A DNA stretch of 64,000 bases from Oceanimonas aquatica (GTDB lineage: Bacteria > Pseudomonadota > Gammaproteobacteria > Enterobacterales > Aeromonadaceae). Numbering within the stretch: the stretch's first letter is position 1; each line of letters starts with the position of its first letter. The translations under genes were made by a program, and so were the position numbers. Of the stretch, positions 48,357 to 58,129 are shown piece after piece. The stretch spans positions 1-64,000 of the forward strand of contig NZ_JAVBHX010000007.1 of assembly GCF_030732065.1 (NCBI RefSeq), given 5' to 3'. A model generated the notes under the pieces. The model saw nothing but the letters and a program-made list of their open reading frames with translations, did no database searches and was not told the origin of the DNA.

Positions 48357-48366
48357 GGCGTGAACG

Positions 48367-49437
48367 TCAGAGCGCTTCGAACTGGGGCAGTACGGTTTCT
48401 TTCAGGAACTGCTGGTAATGGCGTGGCTCGATCACCACCGGCGCCTCGTCCATGCGGCGAATGGCCGCGGCCAGGCCCTCGGTATCGTCCCGGGACAGCA
48501 GAAAGTCCGCCAGTTCCTGAGTCAGTATCTCCTTGGGACCGCTGGGGCAATCCACACTGATCACCGGCGTGTGCAGCAGCAAGGCTTCGATCAGAACGCG
48601 CGGCAGACCTTCGGCATCGGAGGTCAGGATCATGGCTTTGGCCCGTGCGATCCAGGGATAGGGATTGTGGTGATAACCCACCATCTGCACCTTGTCCTGC
48701 AGACCCAGCTCATCTATCTGACGGCGAATAGCCGCCTCGTTCTCCGGCTTGCCCTTGCCCATGATCAGCAAGGGCGTTCTCACGCCGCTCGCCTTGTAGG
48801 CCTTGAGCAAACGGTCATGGCGCTTGCGCGGCTCCAGTGCCGCCACGCACAGAAAGAAGTCGTGCTCCGGCAGAGCGGTGGCTTCTTCGGCCGCCATCTC
48901 CACAAAGGGCTCACGCTCGTAGGGGTTGTAGATGGGAATAATGTGCCCGGCTTGCAGCCCGACCACCTGCTCCAGGTTCTCCTTCACCCCGTGAGACACG
49001 GCGATAACCTGGCGTCCCCGGTAGAAACGGCGCACCTTGGCAAAGGCCTTTTCTCGCTTGACCTCATCGCTGAACTTGGCGGATACGTCGGACTTTATCC
49101 AGAAATACAGGTTGGGCTGGTTCAGGTGACGGGTGATCTTGTCACAGGAACAGGAAATAGTGACATCAGGGCACCACTCCTTAAGAGCCTGGGCAATGCG
49201 CCGTGCCTGCCACTTTTCGGTCAGAGCCGTGCTGGTGGCCTTGGTAAAGCGGGTGACCACGCCCAAGTTTACCACTTCCAGCTCCTCGGGCACCCTGTGC
49301 TCAACCAGCTCCCGCAGGGTGAACACGATCACCGCATGACCGCGTTGGCGCAGCTGATCTGCCGTATAGATTAATGACTTCTGAGCCCCACCGCCGTAAA
49401 GATCTTCAATGACGAAGGCAAATCGCTTGTGGTTCAA
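48367..49437 (-). CDS. Glycosyltransferase family 4 (GT-B)
   Basis: The TTG at 49437 has AAGGA 7 nt upstream and gives 356 residues beginning with a typical GT4 start, KRFAFVIEDLYGGGAQKS. The C-terminal half has the nucleotide-sugar motif SDAEGLPRVLIEALLLHTPVIS. The longer frame to 49512 has no support. It is in a leftward pair with the kinase gene. Sugar specificity is unknown. Confidence 0.85.
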   Translation of the reverse strand: MNHKRFAFVIEDLYGGGAQKSLIYTADQLRQRGHAVIVFTLRELVEHRVPEELEVVNLGVVTRFTKATSTALTEKWQARRIAQALKEWCPDVTISCSCDKITRHLNQPNLYFWIKSDVSAKFSDEVKREKAFAKVRRFYRGRQVIAVSHGVKENLEQVVGLQAGHIIPIYNPYEREPFVEMAAEEATALPEHDFFLCVAALEPRKRHDRLLKAYKASGVRTPLLIMGKGKPENEAAIRRQIDELGLQDKVQMVGYHHNPYPWIARAKAMILTSDAEGLPRVLIEALLLHTPVISVDCPSGPKEILTQELADFLLSRDDTEGLAAAIRRMDEAPVVIEPRHYQQFLKETVLPQFEAL

Positions 49438-49743
49438 GTCTTGTTCCTTGGCAATGGGGAAAATGGCTGGAAATGCTAACGCAAAGGTTAGAGGCAGGCA
49501 AGGCAGGGACATAGCCAGTAAGTTGAGGATTGAAATCGTGTTAGTATTTTCTCGCTTATTCCATCAAGGTCATGCAGCAACAGCTGCTTACGCGTTATGG
49601 CTGTATCTCCTTGCTGCATACTAGGAAAAATCAAACGCACCTATTAGCCAATGTAAAAGTAACATTGGAACAAGATGTAAAAATGCCACCCGACTGACGT
49701 AAATGCAAAGCCTGGCCAGCATTCAAAAATATGGATTAAATTT
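49438..49743. other. AT-rich intergenic region in the LPS locus
   Basis: This stretch separates the leftward GT4-kinase pair from the rightward acetyltransferase. Base composition drops sharply from its surroundings, with A/T-rich runs such as GTATTTTCTCGC and ATGGATTAAATTT. No gene is supported. It must hold promoters in both directions, but no single convincing pair was picked out. No JUMPstart-like element was seen. Confidence 0.5.
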
Positions 49744-50307
49744 ATGAATTTAAAAGAGTTTATCAGCCACTGCCATGTTGAAGTACTACGTTCACGCAAT
49801 GGTTTGCTCTTGCTCAGACTGTTTAGATGCCTGTGGTCCCAAGACATGTCTCGCCAGGTCGCCCTGCGCATCCGCCTTGCTCAAATGTTGCGCCACTACG
49901 GATTCAAAAAGCTATCTCAGCGCCAACTTTTTAAACTAGCGACACGCTTTGGTGTTTACCTTGGAAATCGTACCCAGATTGGCCTTGGTGTCCGCTTCCC
50001 TCATCCCACTTCCGTCGTAGTTGGAGCAGGCCTACGCATTGGTTCAAAATGCCGTCTTTACCAACAAGTTACATTGGCGGCAGCACCTGAGCACTGGCAG
50101 GATTTGATGCCTCGGCTAGGAGACCATGTAACTGTTTATCCTGGAGCCAAATTTGTCGGAGAAGGTCGTGTTGGAAATAATGTCGTGGTGGGCGCCAACG
50201 CTGTCGTTAACAAAGTATTTGGCGATAATGTTGTGCTGGCTGGAGTACCTGCACGCATAGTTGGCTCAATCGAGCCCCTACCTATAGCCACCGAAGCAGA
50301 TGAATAA
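49744..50307 (+). CDS. Hexapeptide-repeat O-acetyltransferase (CysE-like), probably glycan-modifying
   Basis: The 187-residue protein has a short helical N-terminus and a left-handed beta-helix with hexapeptide repeats (GNRTQIGLGVRFPHPTSVVVGAGLRIG to GNNVVVGANAVVNKVF), ending GVPARIVGS. It resembles serine acetyltransferases in the repeat core but lacks the full helical domain of the real CysE found elsewhere in this window. Base composition is more A/T-rich than neighbours and there is no clear ribosome binding site, consistent with recent transfer. It probably acetylates an LPS sugar. Confidence 0.75.
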   Translation: MNLKEFISHCHVEVLRSRNGLLLLRLFRCLWSQDMSRQVALRIRLAQMLRHYGFKKLSQRQLFKLATRFGVYLGNRTQIGLGVRFPHPTSVVVGAGLRIGSKCRLYQQVTLAAAPEHWQDLMPRLGDHVTVYPGAKFVGEGRVGNNVVVGANAVVNKVFGDNVVLAGVPARIVGSIEPLPIATEADE

Positions 50308-50358
50308 AATGCGCCCCTCTCTTTCCACCCCTCTTTTTCCGATCTAAATGAGTTTTTC

Positions 50359-51450
50359 ATGAAACCTCACGTTCTTTTTGTTACAGATCATCTCAATACC
50401 GGCGGTGCACCCATAGTTGTGCGTGACTTGTGCGTGGCGCTTGATCGTGCCGGCGCACGCATGACACTTATCGTATTGAGTGACAGGGTTGCCCATGAAC
50501 TGCCGGACTCCGTCACTGTGCATCGCCTGCCATACACCGCGACTGGATGGTTACAGCGCCAACGTCGCTATCGCAACCACGCTCAAATGCTCGATGCGTT
50601 TCTTGACACTCATCTGCTCACCGATGCATCACTGGTTGTGGCGCATCTTCACCATGCCCATCAGGTAGTCAGCCGTAGCCAATTGAAAGATAACGCCTGG
50701 TATTGTTTACATGCTGATCCCACCATAGGCTTTCTGGGGAACAAGCGTGGTCTGGACCGACTGCGTAAACGCCGTCAGGTACGCAAGCTTTATCAGGGGC
50801 ATCGCTTGATTGGCGTATCTCAAGGGATCCTGGACTCACTGGCCACGACCTTCCGTGTTCAGGGTAATCCCGGTGTCGCCTTGCATAATCCTCTGGATCT
50901 AGAAGCCATCGCGTTGCGCAGCCAGGAAACGGTGACTGACGTACCGGAAGATTACCTGCTTTACGTCGGTCGGTTGGAGCAGCGACAAAAGCGTTTTGAC
51001 CGCTTACTGTGCGCCTATGCCGACAGCGGTGTGGGCATCCCCTTGGTGCTCATCGGTGAAGGTGGTGCCCGTCATTTTATTGAGACCGAAATTGAACGAC
51101 TGGGTCTGCAGGGACGAGTACTCTTGCTCGGCAAGCGTGAGAATCCTTACGCCTATATGCGCAGAGCACATGCCTTGGTGCTGAGTTCAGACTATGAAGG
51201 TTTCCCCCTTGTTGCTGTAGAAGCACTCGCCTGCGGCACCCCCGTCGTTAGCACCGACTGCCCCACCGGCCCGTCTGAAATTTTGATCGGGGAGCTGGCC
51301 CGCTACCTGGTACCCTTGAACGAACCGGCCTCCTTCGCCAACACCCTCCGCGACGTGGTAGACAATCCAGTCCCTGTTTCTGCTACCACAGTTGCTCATT
51401 TAAACGCCGAGCAGGTAGCCCGGCGTTATCTGGCATTGGCGGGCAAATAG
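50359..51450 (+). CDS. Glycosyltransferase family 4 (GT-B)
   Basis: The 363-residue protein begins MKPHVLFVTDHLNTGGAPIV, a GT4 N-terminus, and carries YLLYVGRLEQRQKRFDRLLCA and SDYEGFPLVAVEALACGTPVVS in the C-terminal half. It closely mirrors the leftward GT4 at 48367-49437 in layout (TDCPTGPSEIL vs VDCPSGPKEIL), so the two may be distant paralogues. Composition is intermediate between the AT-rich gene before it and the GC-rich ugd after it. Confidence 0.83.
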   Translation: MKPHVLFVTDHLNTGGAPIVVRDLCVALDRAGARMTLIVLSDRVAHELPDSVTVHRLPYTATGWLQRQRRYRNHAQMLDAFLDTHLLTDASLVVAHLHHAHQVVSRSQLKDNAWYCLHADPTIGFLGNKRGLDRLRKRRQVRKLYQGHRLIGVSQGILDSLATTFRVQGNPGVALHNPLDLEAIALRSQETVTDVPEDYLLYVGRLEQRQKRFDRLLCAYADSGVGIPLVLIGEGGARHFIETEIERLGLQGRVLLLGKRENPYAYMRRAHALVLSSDYEGFPLVAVEALACGTPVVSTDCPTGPSEILIGELARYLVPLNEPASFANTLRDVVDNPVPVSATTVAHLNAEQVARRYLALAGK

Positions 51451-51515
51451 CGTAAAATCCCATTTCATTTATCTCTTGCCGCTCATCAGCGGCATGAAGC
51501 AAACGGTATCAATGT

Positions 51516-52868
51516 ATGAAAGTAACCGTATTTGGCACCGGCTATGTCGGTCTGGTTCAAGGAGCCGTGCTGGCGGAAGCCGGTCACGATGTATTGTGCG
51601 TAGACGTGGATGAGCACAAGGTTGCGGCCCTAAAAAACGGCGTCATTCCTATTTATGAGCCCGGACTTGAGGCTTTGGTCAGGCAAAACCACGAGGCCGG
51701 CCGGCTCGACTTTACCGTGGACGCCGGCCGGGGCGTCACCCACGGCGACATTCAATTTATCGCCGTGGGCACACCGCCGGACGAGGACGGTTCTGCCGAC
51801 CTGCAATACGTACTGGCAGTGGCCGATACCATCGCCACCCATATGCAGCGCCACACCATAGTGGTGGACAAGTCCACGGTACCGGTCGGCACCGCCGACA
51901 AGGTGGTGGACCAGATCGGCAAGCGCCTGAACAGCCTGGGCAAGTGTGAGCTGACCTTTGATGTCATTTCCAACCCCGAGTTTCTCAAGGAAGGTTCGGC
52001 GGTGGCCGACTGCATGCGGCCGGACCGCATCATCATCGGCACCAACAGCTCGAGCGCCGAAGAGGTGATGCGCGAGCTCTACGCCCCCTTCAACCGCAAC
52101 CATGAAAAAATCATCGTCATGGACGTACGCAGCGCCGAGCTCACCAAGTACGCCGCTAACTGCATGCTGGCCACCAAGATCAGCTTCATGAACGAAATGG
52201 CCAATCTGGCCGAGCAGCTGGGCGCCGACATCGAGATGGTGCGCCAGGGCATCGGCAGCGATCCCCGCATCGGTTACCACTTCATCTATCCCGGGGCAGG
52301 CTATGGCGGCTCCTGCTTTCCCAAGGATGTGCAAGCGCTGATCCGTACCGCCGACGGAATCGGCTTTGACGCTCATGTGCTGAAGGCGGTGGAAGTCCGC
52401 AACCAGCAGCAGAAAACCACCCTGTTTGAGAAGATTCATCGTCATTTCGACGGCAAACTGGCCGGCAAACGCTTCGCCCTCTGGGGGCTCGCCTTCAAGC
52501 CGAACACCGACGACATGCGCGAGGCGCCGAGCCGGGTGCTGATGGAAGCCCTGTGGCAGGCCGGTGCTCACGTACAGGCCTTTGACCCAGAGGCGATGGA
52601 AGAAACCCAGCGCATCTACGGGGAGCAGACCCGCAATGGCCAGCTGACCCTGTGTGGCACCAAGGAAGCTACCCTTAACCAAGCCGATGCCCTGACCATC
52701 GTCACCGAGTGGCAGAGCTTCCGCGCACCGGATTTCGACCTGCTGCGCCAGCAGCTGAGTCAGCCGCTGATCTTTGACGGACGCAATCTGTTCGAGCCGG
52801 CGCGCATGCACAAAAAAGGCTTTGTCTACCATTCGGTCGGCCGTCAGACCAAGAGCGCCCAAGCCTAA
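51516..52868 (+). CDS. ugd: UDP-glucose 6-dehydrogenase
   Basis: Ugd makes UDP-glucuronate from UDP-glucose. The 450-residue protein starts [16 protein letters not shown], with NAD-binding GTGYVG, and has the catalytic cysteine in YGGSCFPKD (about residue 263), and the C-terminal UDP-binding domain. It is followed by a UDP-glucuronate epimerase, so the pair supplies UDP-galacturonate. Confidence 0.95.
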   Translation: MKVTVFGTGYVGLVQGAVLAEAGHDVLCVDVDEHKVAALKNGVIPIYEPGLEALVRQNHEAGRLDFTVDAGRGVTHGDIQFIAVGTPPDEDGSADLQYVLAVADTIATHMQRHTIVVDKSTVPVGTADKVVDQIGKRLNSLGKCELTFDVISNPEFLKEGSAVADCMRPDRIIIGTNSSSAEEVMRELYAPFNRNHEKIIVMDVRSAELTKYAANCMLATKISFMNEMANLAEQLGADIEMVRQGIGSDPRIGYHFIYPGAGYGGSCFPKDVQALIRTADGIGFDAHVLKAVEVRNQQQKTTLFEKIHRHFDGKLAGKRFALWGLAFKPNTDDMREAPSRVLMEALWQAGAHVQAFDPEAMEETQRIYGEQTRNGQLTLCGTKEATLNQADALTIVTEWQSFRAPDFDLLRQQLSQPLIFDGRNLFEPARMHKKGFVYHSVGRQTKSAQA

Positions 52869-52943
52869 ACCTTCGACGCCCGGGACGCCGGGCGTGTCAT
52901 TTCGGCCCTGCCTTAACACGGGCCCGCAAGAGAACACCGTGAT

Positions 52944-53966
52944 ATGAAAATACTTGTTACAGGCAGCGCCGGCTTCATCGGCTACCATGTTGCCACTGCC
53001 CTGCTGGAACGCGGCGACGAGGTAGTCGGCTTTGATAACGTCAACGATTACTACGATCCGGCGCTGAAGGAAGCCCGACTGGCGCAACTGGAAAAAACCG
53101 CCGCCCGCACCGGTGCCGGTTATCACTTCATTCGGGCCAACCTGGCAGACCAGGCCAAAGTGACCGAGTGCTTCAACGAGCATCATTTTGATCGCGTGAT
53201 CCACCTGGCAGCCCAGGCCGGCGTGCGCTACTCGCTGGAAAACCCCCACAGCTATGTGGAAAGCAACCTGGTCGCCTTTACCAACATTCTGGAAGCCTGC
53301 CGTTATCATCAGGTGGCTCACCTAACCTACGCCAGCACCAGCAGCGTATACGGAGCCAACACCAGCATGCCGTTTCGGGAAGAGCACGGCGCCAATCATC
53401 CGCTGCAGTTCTACGCCGCCACCAAGCGCGCCAACGAACTGATGGCCCACAGCTACAGCCACCTGTTCGGTCTGCCGACCACGGGCCTGCGCTTTTTTAC
53501 CGTGTACGGTCCCTGGGGTCGCCCGGACATGGCGCCCTTCAAGTTCACCAAGCGCATCGCCGAGGGCGATCCCATCCAGGTGTACAACCACGGCAATCAC
53601 AGCCGGGATTTCACCTATATCGATGACATAGTGCAGGGCATACTGCTGGCCAGCGACCACATCGCCACCCCGGCGCCGGAGTGGGACAGCGCCGCACCCG
53701 CACCACATCAAAGCGCGGCCCCTTACCGCCTGTTCAACATCGGCAACAACGACCCGGTGCATCTGGGCAACTTTATTGAATCCATCGAAAATGCCCTCGG
53801 CATCAAGGCGATAAAGGAGTACCTGCCCCTGCAGCCCGGTGATGTGCCCGACACCTTTGCGGACAGCTCTGAACTTCACCGATTGGTGGGATACCAGCCG
53901 AGCATTTCCGTCAGCGAAGGCGTCAAACGCTTCGTTAAGTGGTACCAAAGCTTTTACCAATCTTAA
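52944..53966 (+). CDS. UDP-glucuronate 4-epimerase (GAE/CapI/WbnF-type)
   Basis: The 340-residue short-chain epimerase has [15 protein letters not shown], the catalytic YAATKRANE and [17 protein letters not shown], typical of UDP-glucuronate epimerases that make UDP-galacturonate. Placed directly after ugd, its substrate is almost certainly UDP-glucuronate. The product would donate galacturonic acid to LPS or capsule. Confidence 0.88.
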   Translation: MKILVTGSAGFIGYHVATALLERGDEVVGFDNVNDYYDPALKEARLAQLEKTAARTGAGYHFIRANLADQAKVTECFNEHHFDRVIHLAAQAGVRYSLENPHSYVESNLVAFTNILEACRYHQVAHLTYASTSSVYGANTSMPFREEHGANHPLQFYAATKRANELMAHSYSHLFGLPTTGLRFFTVYGPWGRPDMAPFKFTKRIAEGDPIQVYNHGNHSRDFTYIDDIVQGILLASDHIATPAPEWDSAAPAPHQSAAPYRLFNIGNNDPVHLGNFIESIENALGIKAIKEYLPLQPGDVPDTFADSSELHRLVGYQPSISVSEGVKRFVKWYQSFYQS

Positions 53967-53977
53967 AACGACCCATG

Positions 53978-55006
53978 ATGAAAATTCTGGTTATAGGCCC
54001 GTCCTGGGTCGGAGACATGGTGATGTCCCAGAGTCTCTACATCACCATAAAGAAACTACACCCGAATGCCGAGCTACATGTCATGGCGCCGGCGTGGTGC
54101 TGCGCTCTGCTGGAGCGCATGCCACAGGTGGACAAGGCCATTGTCATGCCGCTTGGGCACGGTGACTTCAAACTGGCCGAACGCTTTCGGCTGGGCCGGC
54201 AGCTGGCAACAACATGCTACGACTGGGCCATTATTCAACCCAATTCGCTCAAATCGGCGCTGATCCCGCTGTTTGCCGGCATCAAAAAACGCACGGGCTG
54301 GAAGGGTGAGTCACGTTACGGTCTGCTCAATGATCTGCGCAGCAACAAGCACGACTTTCCGCTGATGGTGGAGCGTTACAACGCCCTTGCCTACCCCAAG
54401 ACGCAAATGAAAAGCCATCAGGACATTCCCGAACTGCCCTGGCCGGCACTGAGCGTGAACGTTGATAACCAGCACTCCGCACTTGCCGAGCTGAATCTGC
54501 CCACCACTATGCCGGTGCTGAGCCTTTGTCCCGGCGCCGAGTTTGGCCCCGCCAAGCGCTGGCCCGAGCAATATTATGCCGAGGTGGCCCGGCACCAGAT
54601 TGAGCAAGGCCAGCAAGTATGGATTTTTGGCTCCGCCAAGGATATTCCGGTTGCGGAGAGTATCAGGCATCATTTACCCAGCAACCTGCAGCAACATTGC
54701 CATGTGCTGGCTGGCAGAACCTCGCTACATCAGGCCATTGACCTGATGGCACTGAGTACCGCCGTGGTATCCAACGATTCCGGACTGATGCACATAGCCG
54801 CAGCTCTGCAGCGCCCTTTGGTGGGAGTGTATGGCTCAACTTCGCCTCAATATACGCCGCCCTTGGCGGAGAAAGTTGCCGTGGTGCACACCGATATCGA
54901 ATGTCGCCCCTGCTTCAAGCGGGAATGTCCGTTGGGTCACCTCAAGTGCTTGAAAGAGCTGCCTCCTAAGCGGGTAATTGACGCCCTGGCTCAACTGGCA
55001 GACTGA
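53978..55006 (+). CDS. waaF: ADP-heptose:LPS heptosyltransferase II
   Basis: WaaF adds heptose II to heptose I of the inner core. From the ATG at 53978 it is 342 residues beginning MKILVIGPSWVGDMVMSQSLY, as in E. coli. A second ATG one codon earlier is possible. Conserved GT9 motifs are LCPGAEFGPAKRWP and SNDSGLMHIAAAL. It lies only 11 nt after the epimerase gene. Confidence 0.94.
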   Translation: MKILVIGPSWVGDMVMSQSLYITIKKLHPNAELHVMAPAWCCALLERMPQVDKAIVMPLGHGDFKLAERFRLGRQLATTCYDWAIIQPNSLKSALIPLFAGIKKRTGWKGESRYGLLNDLRSNKHDFPLMVERYNALAYPKTQMKSHQDIPELPWPALSVNVDNQHSALAELNLPTTMPVLSLCPGAEFGPAKRWPEQYYAEVARHQIEQGQQVWIFGSAKDIPVAESIRHHLPSNLQQHCHVLAGRTSLHQAIDLMALSTAVVSNDSGLMHIAAALQRPLVGVYGSTSPQYTPPLAEKVAVVHTDIECRPCFKRECPLGHLKCLKELPPKRVIDALAQLAD

Positions 55007-55011
55007 TAATC

Positions 55012-56277
55012 ATGTTTTATCGACTGGTTTATAACCTGCTTATCCACCTGTTCAGCCCGCTGTTACTGGCGTTGTTGTACTGGCCCAAGAAAGGCAAGCC
55101 CGGCTTTGGCAAGCGCTGGCCGGAGCACCTGGGGCTGGTTACTTCCACCACCGGCGAACAGCCGGTGTGGCTGCATGCGGTCAGTGTGGGGGAAATGATC
55201 GCGGCCACGCCGTTAATCAAACAGCTGAAAGCCGAATACCCGGAGTTGCCGATACTGGTCACCACCACCACCCGCACCGGTGCCGACCAGGCCGCCAAGC
55301 TGGGTGATCTGGTTGAACACCGCTATGCTCCGCTGGACTTTCCTTGGGCGGTCGCCCTGTTCCTGCGGCGTGTTCGGCCCCGGGCGCTGCTGATAATGGA
55401 AACCGAACTCTGGCCCAACTGGCTGGCCGCCTGCGGCAAACGCATGCTGCCGGTGATGGTGCTCAATGCTCGTCTCTCTGCGCGCTCTGCCGACAGATAC
55501 CGGAAATTTCACCGCATTTTCTGCCTGTTATCCCAAAATATTACGCATATTGCCTGCCAGTACCAAGACGATGCCGACCGCTTTGCCGACCTGGGGCTGC
55601 CTCAAGGGCGGCTGAGTGTCACCGGCTCCATCAAGTTTGATATCGACTACGACGATGCAGTGCGAGAGCAGGGGCAAGTACTGCGAGCGCAACTGGGTAC
55701 TGAACGCCCGGTATGGATTGCCGCCTCCACCCACGAAGGGGAAGATGAACAGCTGCTGGCTACCCACCTGAACCTGCTGGAAAGTCATCCGAACGCCCTG
55801 CTGATACTGGTGCCGCGTCATCCCCAGCGTTTCGATCAGGTGGCGGCTCTGGTGCAAAAACACAGGCTCAGTCTGCATCGCCGCACTCAGGATGAGCCTG
55901 TGGCGACTCCTCAGGTGTATCTGGGAGATACCATGGGTGAGCTGCCAATTATGCTTGCTGCGGCAGACATCGCCTTTATCGGCGGCAGCCTGATTGAGCG
56001 GGGCGGCCACAACCTGCTGGAGCCGGCCGCCCTGGGCAAGCCCGTGCTGACCGGTCCCTCGACCTTTAACTTCAACGACATTCGCCGCGAACTGCAACAG
56101 GCCAAGGGAGCCGGCGTGGTAACCAGCAGCCAGATGCTTGCGCAAACACTGATGCAGCTGTTCGCGGATGAACCACAACGCAACGCCATGGGAGCTGCAG
56201 CCTTGAGCGTCGTCAAGGCCAATCAAGGTGCTCTCTCCCGCACCCTGACAGCCATTGGCAATCAGCTGCCCTTGTAA
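55012..56277 (+). CDS. waaA: 3-deoxy-D-manno-octulosonic acid transferase
   Basis: WaaA (KdtA) adds Kdo to lipid A on the inner face of the inner membrane. The 421-residue protein has one N-terminal membrane anchor, the base region SVGEMIAATPLI, METELWPNWL, and the CMP-Kdo-binding end IGGSLIERGGHNLLEPA. It follows waaF by 5 nt. The 3' end overlaps the convergent kdkA by 16 nt. Mono- versus bifunctionality cannot be told; a Kdo kinase next door suggests a single phosphorylated Kdo, as in Vibrio and Haemophilus. Confidence 0.95.
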   Translation: MFYRLVYNLLIHLFSPLLLALLYWPKKGKPGFGKRWPEHLGLVTSTTGEQPVWLHAVSVGEMIAATPLIKQLKAEYPELPILVTTTTRTGADQAAKLGDLVEHRYAPLDFPWAVALFLRRVRPRALLIMETELWPNWLAACGKRMLPVMVLNARLSARSADRYRKFHRIFCLLSQNITHIACQYQDDADRFADLGLPQGRLSVTGSIKFDIDYDDAVREQGQVLRAQLGTERPVWIAASTHEGEDEQLLATHLNLLESHPNALLILVPRHPQRFDQVAALVQKHRLSLHRRTQDEPVATPQVYLGDTMGELPIMLAAADIAFIGGSLIERGGHNLLEPAALGKPVLTGPSTFNFNDIRRELQQAKGAGVVTSSQMLAQTLMQLFADEPQRNAMGAAALSVVKANQGALSRTLTAIGNQLPL

Positions 56278-56978
56278 TACCCCTTCAGCAGGGCTTTCCA
56301 GTCCTGCTCTTCCCAGTGGAACTCCTGGTGGAGGCCTTGCTCCTTGCGGAATGAGCGCAGCAGACGCTCCATGTTTTCCCTGGCCCAGCTGCCGGGCTGG
56401 CGGAAATGGCACTTGTCGAAGTCGATGAGCCAGCTTTTGCCGTTATCGTCCAGCAGTATGTTGTGACTGTTGAGATCGGCATGATAAAGGCCGGCATTAT
56501 GAAAGCTGCGAATGGTCTGGCCAATGCTTTGCCACTGCTCTGCGTCCAGCTCGCGCTCTTTAAGAATGGCCACCAGATCCCGTGCTCCCTCGATACGGGT
56601 AAGGATAATATCGGCACGATAAACAAAGTTGGAACGGATCATGCGTGCAGCACAGGGGCGCGGCACCGGCAGGCCCTTTCGGTACAGCTTGGCCAGCACG
56701 GTAAACTCGGCCATGGCCCGGCTTTTGGACTCGGCCACATGCAGAAAGGTATCTTCCATTACCCGGCCGATCATGCCACCCCGGTAGTAGTGACGCAGTA
56801 CCTTGTGGCCCACCTCGTCTTCCACGAACCAGGTGGTGTTGCGTCCCACCGACTTGCCGCGAATGGCGTCCTGCTCACGCCAGTAGTCGATTTCAAAGAA
56901 GTCCCGGTGAAAATCACCAAAGCATTCCGGGTCGTACCAGATAATTTCGGAGCCGTGCTCAATTCGTTCCATTGCCAT
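56262..56978 (-). CDS. kdkA: 3-deoxy-D-manno-octulosonic acid kinase
   Basis: KdkA phosphorylates Kdo at position 4. The 238-residue kinase-like protein has HADLNSHNILLD as catalytic loop and IDFDKCHFR as metal-binding site, with the N-terminal YYRGGMIGRVMEDTFL. It faces waaA and overlaps its end by 16 nt. It agrees with a mono-Kdo core. Confidence 0.92.
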   Translation of the reverse strand: MAMERIEHGSEIIWYDPECFGDFHRDFFEIDYWREQDAIRGKSVGRNTTWFVEDEVGHKVLRHYYRGGMIGRVMEDTFLHVAESKSRAMAEFTVLAKLYRKGLPVPRPCAARMIRSNFVYRADIILTRIEGARDLVAILKERELDAEQWQSIGQTIRSFHNAGLYHADLNSHNILLDDNGKSWLIDFDKCHFRQPGSWARENMERLLRSFRKEQGLHQEFHWEEQDWKALLKGYYKGS

Positions 56979-57058
56979 CCCCCCAGCGAAAAGCCGAATT
57001 TTACATGGCCGAAAAGGCTTTGCATAATGCCGGACTCCAATTCCACAAGAGTTTCCTT

Positions 57059-58129
57059 ATGGCAGTGTTCACCTCGGCTCCCGAGTCCCTGTGTTTGCTG
57101 CGCCTGTCCGCTATTGGCGACTGCTGCCATGCGGTAGCGCTGGTGCAGGCCATACAACGTCAGTGGCCCGAGACCCGCATCACCTGGGTCACCGGTAAAA
57201 TAGAAGCCCAGCTGCTGCGTCAGCTGCCCGGCGTCGAGATCCTGGTGTTCGACAAGAGCGCCGGCTGGGGCGCATACCGTCAGCTGTGGCAGCAACTGCG
57301 CGGCCGCCGGTTCGATGCCCTGCTGCACATGCAGGCGGCCATTCGTGCCAGCATCGCCAGCCTGGGTATTCGCGCCAAATACCGGCTCGGATTTGAGCGG
57401 GAGCGTGCCAAGGACGGCCAGTGGCTGTTTACCAACCTCAAGGTAACAGCGAGCGGCGAGCACGTGGCAGACGGCTTTATGAGTTTTGGCAAGGCACTGG
57501 GACTAATGGAAATCACCCCGCGCTGGAACTGGCCTATTTCTGCCGAAGCGCAGAGCCAGGCCGCTCACTACCTGGACAACCGCCCACTGTTGCTGATCTG
57601 CCCCGCTGCCAGCAAGGCCTACAAGAACTGGACCGCCGAAGGCTACGCCGCCCTCGCCGACCACGCCCATGTACGAGGCATGAAGGTGATGCTGATCGGC
57701 AGCCCGGCAAAGATGGAGCGGGATCTGGCGGCGAACATTCAGCAGCTCACCGCGAATATCGACGAAAACCTGGTTGGCCAGACCAGCCTGCCCGAGCTGA
57801 TGGCACTGATCAGCACCGCCAGTCTGGTGGTGGCACCCGATACCGGACCGGCACACATGGCCACCCTTACCAATACCCCCGTGCTGGGACTGTATGCCCA
57901 TCACAATCCGGCCCGTACCGGCCCCTATCACTGCCGGGACTATGTGGTCAGCGCCTACGAAGAAGCCCTACTGGCGGAAACCGGCAACACCCCGGACCAA
58001 CTGCCCTGGCGTACCCGGGTCAAGGATGCTCACGCCATGGAACGCATCACCATTGAACAGGTGAAACAGCAGTTCGACCGCATTTATACCGACTTGGTGC
58101 AATTAAAAACGGTACACGCTGACAAGTAA
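57059..58129 (+). CDS. Glycosyltransferase family 9 (heptosyltransferase I-like)
   Basis: The ATG at 57059 gives 356 residues; AAGAG lies 7 nt upstream. GT9 motifs are LCLLRLSAIGDCCHAVALVQAIQ at the start and VAPDTGPAHMATLTNTPVLGLYAHHNPARTGPY. The likely role is heptose I transfer (WaaC) or addition of another heptose, since no other clear WaaC is in this locus. The end overlaps the next, opposing GT9 gene by 46 nt. Confidence 0.85.
   Translation: MAVFTSAPESLCLLRLSAIGDCCHAVALVQAIQRQWPETRITWVTGKIEAQLLRQLPGVEILVFDKSAGWGAYRQLWQQLRGRRFDALLHMQAAIRASIASLGIRAKYRLGFERERAKDGQWLFTNLKVTASGEHVADGFMSFGKALGLMEITPRWNWPISAEAQSQAAHYLDNRPLLLICPAASKAYKNWTAEGYAALADHAHVRGMKVMLIGSPAKMERDLAANIQQLTANIDENLVGQTSLPELMALISTASLVVAPDTGPAHMATLTNTPVLGLYAHHNPARTGPYHCRDYVVSAYEEALLAETGNTPDQLPWRTRVKDAHAMERITIEQVKQQFDRIYTDLVQLKTVHADK

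Noticed and set aside
51630-53321. Leftward frame over ugd and the epimerase
   Set aside because: It is a shadow of two well-supported genes and has no recognisable domain.
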